Positions 7,425 to 15,987 of a DNA stretch of 64,000 bases are shown here, in pieces. Every line of letters starts with the position of its first letter. Within the stretch, counting starts at the first letter, position 1. The stretch is from the NCBI RefSeq assembly GCF_018917935.1, contig NZ_JAHLPN010000002.1:274751-338750 (forward strand). Direction: 5' to 3'. The notes under the pieces are model-generated. The model was not told the DNA's origin. It searched no databases and saw only the letters and a program-made list of their open reading frames with translations. Position numbers and translations under genes: made by a program. This DNA comes from Kineothrix sp. MSJ-39. Lineage in GTDB: Bacteria > Bacillota > Clostridia > Lachnospirales > Lachnospiraceae.

Positions 7425-7469
7425 GGGTTATAGTATATATCTGATTCTTGCTCTCAGACATTTTCACTT

Positions 7470-8267
7470 TTATTCTGTTTTCAAATAAGCAGCAATCTGG
7501 TCATCGGAAAGATTATATTTTATCTTTATTCTTTCAGCAATCTGCTCATTGGTAACACCAAATACTCTTAATTCATCAATAACATCTTTTATCGCTCTCT
7601 TATCTGCATATTCCTCTATTGCCTTGCACACGATTGCCACCTCCTTTGGATCATGCTTCATTGCCTGTACACGTCTGGATGTTTTGGGAAATTCAGGATT
7701 ATTCATATCCGGATTCAGAAATTCCTTCATAAGACGTGCTATTTTGCTATCTTCTTTTCCGGTTGTCGTCACATAAATTTCATGCAGTCCATCCTGTAAC
7801 GATTCTCCTGTTTCCTTACAAATCATCTCTGCATGACTGATTGTTCGCCCATTCTGCAATACATCAAAATTGGAAACATAAATAATGTATACTTCCTGTA
7901 CATGCTCAAATCTGTCTCCGGGTTCTGAACGATTTACTGTGATCGCGGATGCATTATAACGGACTCGTTTTACGTGATTATCATTATCTGCTTTCTGAAT
8001 CTCGATATTGTAAACAACATCTTCTTCCCCTTCTGCGTATGCATCCACTCTTATCGAACGTTTTCCAATAATATGGATGCTTTTCTGCCCTGTAACCGTA
8101 TCTTTACGGATCTTCAGATCAGCCTTTTCCATAAATATCTGCAGCAATTCTTCGCAAGTATCCGGATCTTCCATCATCACTTCAAAGAATCCATCATCAA
8201 TCGGTCTGAGCTTTTCCACGATCGACAACTGCTCAGCATTTGTCTTTCTTTGTTTCTTTTCCTTCAT
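7470..8267 (-). CDS. Rpn/YhgA-like PD-(D/E)XK nuclease family protein
   Basis: 265 residues. The nuclease core is seen as RVDAYA (Asp75) and YNIEIQK (Glu89-x-Gln91), the ExQ variant of the PD-(D/E)XK motif found in the PF12784 'PD-(D/E)XK nuclease family transposase' group. The C-terminal helices (VTNEQIAERIKIKYNLSDDQ) are also typical. Members are often called transposases, but the best studied relatives (Rpn) are RecA-independent recombination-promoting nucleases. There are no inverted terminal repeats around it, so I do not call an insertion sequence. It has its own promoter and terminator. Confidence 0.85.
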   Translation of the reverse strand: MKEKKQRKTNAEQLSIVEKLRPIDDGFFEVMMEDPDTCEELLQIFMEKADLKIRKDTVTGQKSIHIIGKRSIRVDAYAEGEEDVVYNIEIQKADNDNHVKRVRYNASAITVNRSEPGDRFEHVQEVYIIYVSNFDVLQNGRTISHAEMICKETGESLQDGLHEIYVTTTGKEDSKIARLMKEFLNPDMNNPEFPKTSRRVQAMKHDPKEVAIVCKAIEEYADKRAIKDVIDELRVFGVTNEQIAERIKIKYNLSDDQIAAYLKTE

Positions 8268-8376
8268 CTTATGCCATGACTCAATAGATTTTATCTAATC
8301 GGTAAAATCTCAGACATTACATAAACCGTTCATTTCATAACAATCCCCAGAAGGACTTATCCTGCCCTATGCACTT

Positions 8377-8405
8377 ATTATAAAAGATGCAATAATATAT
8401 GACAA
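8377..8405 (-). promoter_or_regulatory. promoter of the PD-(D/E)XK gene
   Basis: On the minus strand: -35 TTGTCA (8400-8405), 17-nt spacer, -10 TATAAT (8377-8382), about 110 bp before the start codon. Confidence 0.6.
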
Positions 8406-8430
8406 TATACAAATTTGTCTTATAGTTTTG

Positions 8431-8467
8431 CAATAATATTTTATCGATTTACGATAAATTATTATTG
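8431..8467. promoter_or_regulatory. large dyad operator over the DUF2975 promoter
   Basis: Inverted repeat with 16-bp arms (CAATAATATTTTATCG / CGATAAATTATTATTG, one mismatched pair) around ATTTA. Its right end overlaps the -35 box TTGACA, so a bound protein would block RNA polymerase. The HTH protein of the downstream operon is the obvious candidate binder. Confidence 0.6.
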
Positions 8468-8493
8468 ACATTCATATGATCTTGTATTATGAT
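8465..8493 (+). promoter_or_regulatory. promoter of the DUF2975-HTH-DUF4173 operon
   Basis: Perfect -35 TTGACA (8465-8470), 17-nt spacer, -10 TATGAT (8488-8493). Transcription start near 8500, 31 nt before the first ATG. Confidence 0.8.
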
Positions 8494-8530
8494 CTGGATA
8501 AATCAAAGGAAAGAAAGAAGAGGAATTACC

Positions 8531-8977
8531 ATGAATCTGAAACTGACCAGAATCACAAAATTTTTATTGGATTTTATGTATTTTGCAGGCATGCTTGTAT
8601 GCCTGACACTGCCATTTACATTCAAATGGTACGGATCCTACAATGATCTGTTTGTTATCTACTACTGGCCGCTTGTCGTAATCTTTTTCCTGTCCGGCGT
8701 TTTAGCAATTTTGCTGATCGGAGAATTACGGAAAATGTTCGATACGGTACTTGCGGACAACTGCTTTGTCAAAGAAAATGTAAAAAGCCTGCATAAAATG
8801 GGTACATACAGCTTTCTAATTGCTCTTTTGACAGCTTTCCGCCTGTTTCTTTACTTAACACCCGCTGTTTTGATCATTATTCTTGTTTTTGTGATCGCAG
8901 GACTGTTCAGTAAAGTGCTCGCCGGTGTATTTGACCGCGCTGTCAGCTACAAAGAAGAAAATGATCTGACGATCTGA
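8531..8977 (+). CDS. DUF2975 membrane protein
   Basis: 148 residues from the ATG at 8531, which has AAGAGG upstream; the longer reading to 8489 starts on top of the promoter and is rejected. Four membrane segments (about 12-30, 38-60, 88-108, 113-133) and the DUF2975-like GELRKMFDTVLADNCFVKEN stretch between TM2 and TM3. DUF2975 proteins are nearly always encoded beside a small YozG-like HTH, as here; their biochemical role is unknown. First gene of a three-gene operon. Confidence 0.78.
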   Translation: MNLKLTRITKFLLDFMYFAGMLVCLTLPFTFKWYGSYNDLFVIYYWPLVVIFFLSGVLAILLIGELRKMFDTVLADNCFVKENVKSLHKMGTYSFLIALLTAFRLFLYLTPAVLIIILVFVIAGLFSKVLAGVFDRAVSYKEENDLTI

Positions 8978-9032
8978 TGAAGCAATTCAGAAGCATTCTA
9001 TCATTTAGAAAAGAAAGACGAGGAAATATACT

Positions 9033-9260
9033 ATGGCAATCATTATCAATCTTGATGTCATGATGGCGAAACGAAAAAAAGGCCTGACTGAATTATCCAA
9101 GGAAGTAGATATCACAATGGCAAACCTGTCCGTTTTAAAAAACAATAAAGCAAAGGCAATCCGCCTGCAGACTCTCGACGCGATCTGCAAAGCACTGGAT
9201 TGCCAGCCCGGCGATATTTTAGCATATGAACCGGATGAAAATAGTACGGAAAATAAATGA
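9033..9260 (+). CDS. YozG-like XRE-family HTH regulator
   Basis: 75 residues, essentially one Cro/C1-type helix-turn-helix (HTH_26). Recognisable parts are MAKRKKGLTELSKEVDITMA, NLSVLKNNKAKAIRLQTLDA and ICKALDCQPGDILAYEPDE. It is the usual partner of DUF2975 proteins and probably controls its own operon, likely through the dyad at 8431-8467. AGAAAGACGAGG precedes the start. Its stop overlaps the first possible ATG of the next gene. Confidence 0.88.
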   Translation: MAIIINLDVMMAKRKKGLTELSKEVDITMANLSVLKNNKAKAIRLQTLDAICKALDCQPGDILAYEPDENSTENK

Positions 9261-9277
9261 GAAAGAAGGGAAGTAAA

Positions 9278-10834
9278 ATGAATATTACAAATCAAAATCC
9301 GGAAAAGCATACTGCAGATCAAAATAAACAGGTTACAAATAATACTGAGATATCTACCAATATGAGCCCTGTAACCTGCAAAAAGGACGATCCGCCTCTC
9401 ATAAAGGCTATGGTGGATAACTTTTCTACCTTCGGCGTTGGCAGTATTTTATATGGCTTGTTTTTCTGTTTTTGTATCTATCAGAATTTCATGGCTGTTA
9501 CCTCTGTCTTACTTTGCGCTGCCACGATCGGTTATGTACTTTTCTGTTTTAAGAAACTCTCTATTAAGACAGACAATAAGAAATGGTTCTTTATCATTTC
9601 CATCTGTCTTTTAGGGCTTTCCAATATGCTGACTGACAGTCTGATTCTTGCCTTTTTAAATTATGTAGGTATTATACTTTTATTTTTCTGCTTTTTACTG
9701 CGCCATTTTTACGATACAAAGGAATGGGATTTTTCCAAGTTCTGCGGCGCGCTCCTTCATACAATTACATTTTCTATTGGACGGCTCAACTATCCGTTTA
9801 AGAGCTTGCAGCAATATTTAAAAGCACATCAGAAAAGGAAAAACACCAAAATTTACTATGTCTTTTTGGGTATTTTGATCGCAATTCCGCTGCTTTTAGT
9901 TGTCTGTTCCTTACTGTTAAGTGCGGATGTGGTATTCCGTTCCTTTTCAGACCGGCTGTTTTCCAGTCTCTTTGAGAACATTGACTTTGGTACCATATTC
10001 GCAATTGTGTTTACCATCTGCTTTGGCATGTTTGCTTCTTATTGTATCCTGATCGAGCTTGCTTTTCAGGATGTAAACCCTGTCATGGAAAATAAAAAGA
10101 CAATGGAACCGATCATTGCCATTACTTTTTCCTCTATTTTAACGGTGATCTATCTGTGCTTCAGTATTATTCAGATTGCCTATCTGTTTATTGGAAACAT
10201 GCAGTTACCTGATGGTTACACCTATGCAGCATATGCAAGACAGGGCTTTTTCCAGCTTTTGTTCGTCTGCCTGATCAATCTTGTACTTGTCCTGTTCTGC
10301 CAGAAGCATTACCGGGAAAACAAAGTGCTCAAAATCATCCTGACCATTATCTGCGGGTGTACTTATATTATGATCGCCTCCAGCACAATGCGTATGCTTT
10401 TATACATAGAATCCTATCAACTGACCTTTTTACGGATTTTTGTACTTGTGGCACTCCTTACCCTTGCCATTTGCCTGACCGGTGTTGTTATTTCCATTTA
10501 CAAAAGCAGTTTCCCACTGTTCTCTTTCATGACAGTAACAGTTACCGTCTGCTACCTGCTTTTCTCTCTGGCAAGACCGGATGCGATCACTGCAGCTTAC
10601 AACTGTCAGCAGGAAAATGCGGATGTTTATTACTTAAGTGATCTCAGTCTGGACGCTGTCCCTGCTCTGGAAAGAGCCGGTATATTTGATGCAGACGGTC
10701 CATTAAGTGAAGAAACACATAACTGGATTTTACAGGACTTTAGAACCGCCGCCAGAGAAAGAGGAAGGAATATGGGACCACGGGAATTTAATTTATCTGT
10801 TTACAGAGCATTCCAAATATTGGATACCAAGTAG
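9278..10834 (+). CDS. DUF4173-like polytopic membrane protein
   Basis: 518 residues from the ATG at 9278, chosen because GAAGGG lies seven nt upstream; an ATG at 9257 overlapping the previous stop is possible. A charged N-terminus (about 1-40) is followed by roughly ten membrane segments over 45-450 and a soluble C-terminal tail of about 70 residues (YLSDLSLDAVPALERAGIFD...). The order of segments fits the DUF4173/DUF4153 family of unknown function. Third gene of the DUF2975-HTH operon, which suggests a shared membrane-related job. Confidence 0.7.
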   Translation: MNITNQNPEKHTADQNKQVTNNTEISTNMSPVTCKKDDPPLIKAMVDNFSTFGVGSILYGLFFCFCIYQNFMAVTSVLLCAATIGYVLFCFKKLSIKTDNKKWFFIISICLLGLSNMLTDSLILAFLNYVGIILLFFCFLLRHFYDTKEWDFSKFCGALLHTITFSIGRLNYPFKSLQQYLKAHQKRKNTKIYYVFLGILIAIPLLLVVCSLLLSADVVFRSFSDRLFSSLFENIDFGTIFAIVFTICFGMFASYCILIELAFQDVNPVMENKKTMEPIIAITFSSILTVIYLCFSIIQIAYLFIGNMQLPDGYTYAAYARQGFFQLLFVCLINLVLVLFCQKHYRENKVLKIILTIICGCTYIMIASSTMRMLLYIESYQLTFLRIFVLVALLTLAICLTGVVISIYKSSFPLFSFMTVTVTVCYLLFSLARPDAITAAYNCQQENADVYYLSDLSLDAVPALERAGIFDADGPLSEETHNWILQDFRTAARERGRNMGPREFNLSVYRAFQILDTK

Positions 10835-10858
10835 CCTTTTTTTCATACACAATAATAA

Positions 10859-10919
10859 AATCCTCCTTTTGACAATGAATCAACATGGGTCTGTGTTGTT
10901 CGTTATCAAAAGGAGGATT
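10859..10919. repeat. 61-bp inverted repeat after the DUF4173 gene
   Basis: Perfect 14-bp ends AATCCTCCTTTTGA / TCAAAAGGAGGATT, with further partial pairing inside (AATCAACA / TGTTGTT). It starts 25 nt after the stop codon. There is no U-run after it, so it may end transcription inefficiently, protect a 3' end, or be a small inverted-repeat element. The rest of 10835-11049 shows nothing else. Confidence 0.6.
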
Positions 10920-11049
10920 ATATGTTTTAACTTCAATCTCAATGCTTTTTAAGATTCTATCAGACTCTTTACATATTCCTCTGATTTTCCCAGATCTTCC
11001 ATATATTCTGTGCCATCATATTCCGTTTCATTCTGTACAAATACCATTA

Positions 11050-11607
11050 TTAATAATTAATTCCTGTAACGCCCAGCTTTCCTTCCTGTACACTGAAAGT
11101 CAGGCTTGCACCTTCATTGTTGTGATATAGGGTAAACCCTGCCATACTCGGACTCATGACATCTTCGCTCTCATCTGCATTTGCAACAGCATCAAGCAGA
11201 TCATCGGTAAACAATTCGGAAGCATCCAGTTTCATAAAATCTTCCTTCGTATCTACAACCTGTCCATTATCTTTAAAACCAACATAGACCGGATAATTCA
11301 CAAGATCCGCCAGAGCTTCCTGATCCTTTGCAGCTACAGCACTTTTGATCTTCTCAGCAAAATTGACTGCTGCTTCATTTGCAGTCTCGCCGGAATTAGA
11401 ATCCGTTTCTTCCGTATTTGCTTCATCAGATGATGACGCATCAGAAGCTGTCTCATTTACATTTGTTTCATCAGATGAGGTCTCATCTGTCGTTTCTGTA
11501 CTTGTATTAACCTCAGTCGGAGTATCTGTATTTTTTGTATTTGATCCGCATCCAGCGATCATCATAGTAGTCAATGCTAATAATATTGCAATTTGTTTTG
11601 CTTTCAT
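11050..11607 (-). CDS. putative lipoprotein with acidic linker
   Basis: 185 residues. Signal peptide with lipobox MMIAGC, then a low-complexity Ser/Thr/Glu/Asp linker (about 22-78) and a small C-terminal domain (about 80-185, NFAEKIKSAVAAKDQEALAD LVNYPVYVGF) that looks like the NTF2-like/DUF4878 fold found in many Firmicute surface lipoproteins. Function unknown. It stands alone, with unclear ends of its transcription unit. Confidence 0.72.
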   Translation of the reverse strand: MKAKQIAILLALTTMMIAGCGSNTKNTDTPTEVNTSTETTDETSSDETNVNETASDASSSDEANTEETDSNSGETANEAAVNFAEKIKSAVAAKDQEALADLVNYPVYVGFKDNGQVVDTKEDFMKLDASELFTDDLLDAVANADESEDVMSPSMAGFTLYHNNEGASLTFSVQEGKLGVTGINY

Positions 11608-11697
11608 AAACTTTCATCCTTTCTTTTTTTGTTACCGTCATTTATACATAATAAATGTGTTTTTTTAATGACTTTTTACCCGAAAAAAACTTAAGAA

Positions 11698-12567
11698 TTA
11701 TGAAAGTTCCCCATGTTCTCTTTTCTTTTTCTCCCGGAAGGTCAGCATCATCTCTCTGGTAAGGCTCAGTCCCTCCGGATCATCCGGAACATCCTTATAA
11801 TCTACCCATTCTGCAAGCGAAAGCTCTGTTTCATCTAGCTCTATCTCATGTTCCTCTGCAAGTTCACAAAAATAGCCAAGCAAAAGGTCACTGTCGTATC
11901 CCCATGGCTGACTTTTGTAGTAGCGGATATTTTTGACATGAAGTCCGACTTCTTCCATGACTTCCCGCTCTACTGTCTGCTCTGCAGTCTCTCCGATCTC
12001 TGTAAAGCCTGCGATGAGCGCATATTTTTTATACTCCCTGCCTGCATATTTCGTCATCAGGATCTTATCTCCATTTGTCACACCTACAATAACCGCCGGC
12101 GCAATCTTTGGGAAAACCATGTTGCCACAGGATGGACATTTCATCATCCGAAGATGTTCATCATGCACAAGTTTTTGGGCACATCTGCCACAAAACTGAT
12201 TATCACGATACCATACATATAAATGCCAGCCTGTCGCTGCTGCAAGTACATATTCCTTTGGATGAAGTCGTCTGGTTTCAAACATTCTGTGATACGTGAA
12301 ATCCTCAAATATCTGATCCTGCAGATCCATCAAAAAGAAATCTTCTTCATCTATAGAAAATAAATAAGTATATACCGGAAGTTCTGATTTTTCATTTTCC
12401 AGCATGAAATGTGCCTCTACCTGCTCAAATGTGAGAAAATCCATTTCTCCGGCTGTTTCCCGATAGAGTATCTTCCCATCAGAAAAACTCAAGATCCGGC
12501 TATTTGCGGATGTTTTTTTTGCTGCATATTGATTGTAAAACTTCTTTGGTGCAATATCCTGTATCAC
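11698..12567 (-). CDS. nudC: NudC-like NAD+ diphosphatase (Nudix)
   Basis: 289 residues, starting at a GTG with GGAAGG eight nt upstream. Zinc ribbon Cys126/129/144/147 (CGRC...CPSC), then a Nudix box at about 187-208 (GFTEIGETAEQTVEREVMEEVG) that keeps REx2EE. NudC enzymes cleave NAD(H) to NMN(H) and AMP and can remove NAD caps from RNA. The family signature after the box, SQPWPFPxS, reads SQPWGYDSD here, so the substrate pocket differs from E. coli NudC. Assignment to the NudC architecture is firm; NADH specificity is not. Confidence 0.82.
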   Translation of the reverse strand: MIQDIAPKKFYNQYAAKKTSANSRILSFSDGKILYRETAGEMDFLTFEQVEAHFMLENEKSELPVYTYLFSIDEEDFFLMDLQDQIFEDFTYHRMFETRRLHPKEYVLAAATGWHLYVWYRDNQFCGRCAQKLVHDEHLRMMKCPSCGNMVFPKIAPAVIVGVTNGDKILMTKYAGREYKKYALIAGFTEIGETAEQTVEREVMEEVGLHVKNIRYYKSQPWGYDSDLLLGYFCELAEEHEIELDETELSLAEWVDYKDVPDDPEGLSLTREMMLTFREKKKREHGELS

Positions 12568-12645
12568 GTTCTATACCTTCCTTAATAAAATTGTGGCATA
12601 TGATTCATTTATTATATTATATCCTTCATGTCAAACTTAGCATAT

Positions 12646-12679
12646 GCTTGATTTTGTTCCTCATCGCCATAACAAAAAA
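12646..12679 (-). repeat. post-terminator repeat, copy 1
   Basis: The segment ATTTTGTTCCTCATCGCCATAACAAAAAA lies directly after a terminator on the minus strand and nearly matches 43966-43990 (TTTTCCTCGTCGCCATAACAAAAAA), where the position relative to a terminator is the same. Confidence 0.6.
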
Positions 12680-12680
12680 C

Positions 12681-12704
12681 AACTGCCCGGCGAACCGGGC
12701 AGTT
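12681..12704 (-). terminator. terminator of the MMPL operon
   Basis: AACTGCCCGG-CGAA-CCGGGCAGTT, 10-bp GC-rich stem with a tetraloop, followed on the minus strand by GTTTTTTG. It is 55 nt beyond the stop of the MntP-like gene. Confidence 0.88.
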
Positions 12705-12759
12705 ATCAAATAGGGAATGAAAATATATCATTGCAGATCCTGAAAGGATCTGAAAATGA

Positions 12760-13350
12760 TTAAAGATATAAAAATCCTGTCGCTACAGCGACAATAATCA
12801 GGATACTGCCACCGATTGCATAAGCACCTGTTTTCTGGCTGTATCCAAAACGATATCCACCGATCAGACCAAGTAATACGGCTATGATGCAGACAACTGT
12901 TAAAATACCAATCTCATAAATGGATCGAAGCTGCATCATACCAAGGGCAATACCGGTCAGAAGTGTATAAAATCCAACCTGCAGGCAAAGGCTTATGAAA
13001 ATACGGATCAGATATTTTTCATCATGTCTGCTTTCCACGATACCTTCATTTTTCCATGCGGTCTTCAGCATTTTTATGGCAAATGCCACAAATATGATCA
13101 TACTGATCAATGGATTTAAAGCTTCTCCTTTATCTGCCAGATAAGAACCTCTGAGCCAGATCGTCAGTGCATATCCAACCAGTAACACAATCAACTGGTA
13201 TATGCCACAGACCAAAAGTCCAAGCGCTAATTTTGCTTTATCGATACGGGAGAGCAAAGCTCCCTGGCAGACTGCCTTAGCATATAAATCAAAGCCTAAT
13301 CCTAAAGCAATTCCGATTACCAATAATAAACTGGCATCCATGCTTTGCAC
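12760..13350 (-). CDS. MntP-like six-helix membrane protein
   Basis: 196 residues with six membrane segments. The first (VIGIALGLGFDLYAKAVCQG) and last parts (GYRFGYSQKTGAYAIGGSIL) resemble the MntP manganese exporter family in layout: an acidic residue early in TM1, then a mid-protein loop, then a GG-containing last helix. Several MntP residues are missing and the loop differs, so metal export is only an inference. It follows the secreted heptad-repeat gene by 12 nt. A DtxR-like regulator sits 5.5 kb upstream in the same direction, which fits a metal link but does not prove it. Confidence 0.55.
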   Translation of the reverse strand: MQSMDASLLLVIGIALGLGFDLYAKAVCQGALLSRIDKAKLALGLLVCGIYQLIVLLVGYALTIWLRGSYLADKGEALNPLISMIIFVAFAIKMLKTAWKNEGIVESRHDEKYLIRIFISLCLQVGFYTLLTGIALGMMQLRSIYEIGILTVVCIIAVLLGLIGGYRFGYSQKTGAYAIGGSILIIVAVATGFLYL

Positions 13351-13362
13351 CTCCCCTTTTCA

Positions 13363-15987
13363 TTACTCTGCTTTTACACCTTCTGTTTTGATAATGAACT
13401 TCACGCTGCTGCTCTTACCATCAGCCACACCACTGAAGTTGTTATAATCTTTTCCTGCATCCATTACTGCATTTACTCTGTCAAGTAATGTACTGATGTC
13501 GCCATCAAATGCATCTGTCAGCTTCTGAATACCTTCTTCGTTAAATTCGATCATACCATCATTTAACTTATTTGCACCTTCATCCAATGTATCTACGCCA
13601 TCTGCAAGCTGTTTACCTGCATCTACGATCTTAGCAGAACCATCTACTAATGTTCCTGAGCTTCCTGTCAGCTTACCTGCACCTTCCTGAAGCTTACCTG
13701 CACCTTCGTTTAATTGGATCACACCTGCTGCCAATGTAGCGCTCTTGGAATCCAATGTAACAAGACCTGTCTTTAACTGTTTCAGACCTTTTGCAAGTGC
13801 TTTTGTGCCACCGTAAAGACCTGTTACCTTTTCTCCCTTGGCATTTGTGTAACCGTTAATACCTTTGTTTAAAGCATCTGCACCATCAGATAATGCACTT
13901 GCACCTGCGGAAAGCTGTGAAGTACCGCTTGCTAATGTTGTAATACCTGACTGTAACTGTTTTGAACCATCGTATAAACTGCCGATACCCTGATTCAGAG
14001 CTGCAGAACCTGTTGCTAACTGACTAACACCATTTTTCAGTTTTTCCACCTGTGGAGCAAACTCTGTAACCTGAGAAGCTGCAATACCTGCTGCTGCCTC
14101 TGCACCTGCTGCACCTGCAATATGCGCTGTTTTATCTGCAACTGCTTTTGATGCAGATTTTACTGTACCAGTAATTTGCTTTTCAACAGTGTCATGTATA
14201 TTTTTGTTTTCAGATAACTGTGATAAAGACTGTTCAACATTTTTTCCAACTGATCCTGCTGCACCTTTAACTGCATTTTCCAATTCATTACCACTTACAG
14301 TGAACTGGATTTGATTATTTGCTGCCATCTGCATAATAGCACCTGGCACAGCTGTTGTAATAGAATTTGTAAGCGCATTTTTTACTTCTTCTATAATTAC
14401 CTGTGAAATAGCTGTATTTATTGTATCTGTATCAACTTCACCCAAAGCTGCCTGATAAAGTGCTGCCTGAACCTTTTCATCATTCATTGCATCCTCAACT
14501 GCTTTTTCTATAATCTCATTTTGTGCCTTTGCCTGCTCCGGTGTTGTTGATGTAGAACCCGGAAGAGAAATATTCTGTACTTCTGTATTCAGCTGTGAAA
14601 GTCCTGCTGCAATCTGGCTTGCTGCACTTGCTGCGCCAGGATTTGCTGCTGTTCCGTCTCCCGCATAACCTGCAACTAACTGATCTGCACCGGCTTTTAA
14701 CTGCTGTGCACCCTGATCTGCTGTTGCCATGCTCTTATCTAATGTCTTAGCACCCTTTGCCAGTGATTTTGCACCACTTGCTGCACCTGCTGATTTATCG
14801 GTTCCTTTATAGCCTGCAACTAACTGATCTGCACCATCTTTAGCAGATACTGCGCCATCTTTTAACTGTTTTATACCCTTTGTCAGCTGTGGAACACCTG
14901 CTGCTAACTGATTTGTACCGGCTTTCAGTTCTCCGATACCGGATGCAAGCTGTGCCACACCTGCTGTATACTGACCGATACCACTGTTTAATGTTCTCAG
15001 TCCGTCATTAAATTCGCCAACTTTTTCCTTTAATGTTCCTGTACCATCCGCAAGCTGCTTTGTACCGTCTAATAACTGGTCTGTTGCATCTGTCAGCTGA
15101 TCCATGCTGTCTGTCAGTTCGCTTGTATCAATATCATCACTGTTGAATGACAGATCATCCAGAATATCGCTCAAAATCATGGACATTGTCATATCCAGTG
15201 AGAAATCTGTTGCATCTGCTGTGATCTCTACATATTCCGGAACATTTACCTTATCTGTATCAAAATTTTTGGAGTTAACCTGTAAGCTGTCCTTCAGTCC
15301 GGGCATTGCAATACCGGCAATAATGGAATTGTTACCTTCTGAGATCAGTTTACCATTCGTAACTTCGATATTTTTGAAGTTGTCATTTGATAATACCAGA
15401 CCACTCAATACAACGAACGGAACATGAATGGTTTCCTTCTTACCATTGACTTCAACTTCCTGTGTTTCATTATTTGTGTAGTCAAAACGGATTTTTACCT
15501 TACCGCTCTTACCGGCAATTTCTTCCGGTGTAACTTCCTTATCATCTAAGTAATAGGAAAGTTTGATGCTGACCGGAGACTGCTTTGTAGATGTACCCTG
15601 ATAATAAATATCATTGCCATCTGCATTCCATGTAATCTTATCTCCGCTGCCATCAAAGGTTTCATCACCTTTTACATTTTCAATATCCTTCAGATCGGAT
15701 GAATCCTCGATCGTTTTTGCACCGGTCTTATTTTTTAACCAGTCACTGACTAAGATATGATCTGTATTACCGTTTGCATCTGTAAAGACATATACGGTTT
15801 CTTCCTTATCTACATCTGATGTATTACTTGAAGAGAACTGGGAATTTAAAGTGTCTGTCAGAGTTTCCTCCTGCTCACTCAAATCCTGATCAGTTTCTTT
15901 TTCCGCTAATGCCTGATCTGTAAAGATCGTAGTGGTCAAAAGTGCTGTTGCACATGCCAGTGCAATTACTTTTGCTGATTTTTTCAT
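13363..15987 (-). CDS. secreted YhgE/Pip-like heptad-repeat protein
   Basis: 874 residues. Signal peptide (about 1-29, ends DQALA), a beta-rich N-terminal region (about 60-290), then long runs of a seven-residue pattern with Leu and Gly (e.g. QLADGTGTLKEKVGEF, QLASGIGELKAGTNQL) over about 290-470 and 650-850, interrupted by a helical part (about 475-640). This is the 'XXXLXXG heptad repeat' seen in YhgE/Pip proteins, but the ABC-2-type membrane domain of YhgE is absent. It starts in the stop of the MMPL gene (ATGA overlap), so it is probably an extracellular partner of that exporter. Confidence 0.78.
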   Translation of the reverse strand: MKKSAKVIALACATALLTTTIFTDQALAEKETDQDLSEQEETLTDTLNSQFSSSNTSDVDKEETVYVFTDANGNTDHILVSDWLKNKTGAKTIEDSSDLKDIENVKGDETFDGSGDKITWNADGNDIYYQGTSTKQSPVSIKLSYYLDDKEVTPEEIAGKSGKVKIRFDYTNNETQEVEVNGKKETIHVPFVVLSGLVLSNDNFKNIEVTNGKLISEGNNSIIAGIAMPGLKDSLQVNSKNFDTDKVNVPEYVEITADATDFSLDMTMSMILSDILDDLSFNSDDIDTSELTDSMDQLTDATDQLLDGTKQLADGTGTLKEKVGEFNDGLRTLNSGIGQYTAGVAQLASGIGELKAGTNQLAAGVPQLTKGIKQLKDGAVSAKDGADQLVAGYKGTDKSAGAASGAKSLAKGAKTLDKSMATADQGAQQLKAGADQLVAGYAGDGTAANPGAASAASQIAAGLSQLNTEVQNISLPGSTSTTPEQAKAQNEIIEKAVEDAMNDEKVQAALYQAALGEVDTDTINTAISQVIIEEVKNALTNSITTAVPGAIMQMAANNQIQFTVSGNELENAVKGAAGSVGKNVEQSLSQLSENKNIHDTVEKQITGTVKSASKAVADKTAHIAGAAGAEAAAGIAASQVTEFAPQVEKLKNGVSQLATGSAALNQGIGSLYDGSKQLQSGITTLASGTSQLSAGASALSDGADALNKGINGYTNAKGEKVTGLYGGTKALAKGLKQLKTGLVTLDSKSATLAAGVIQLNEGAGKLQEGAGKLTGSSGTLVDGSAKIVDAGKQLADGVDTLDEGANKLNDGMIEFNEEGIQKLTDAFDGDISTLLDRVNAVMDAGKDYNNFSGVADGKSSSVKFIIKTEGVKAE

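Noticed and set aside
7470..8267. Insertion sequence
   Set aside because: Family is called transposase in databases, but no terminal inverted repeats or target duplications are seen.
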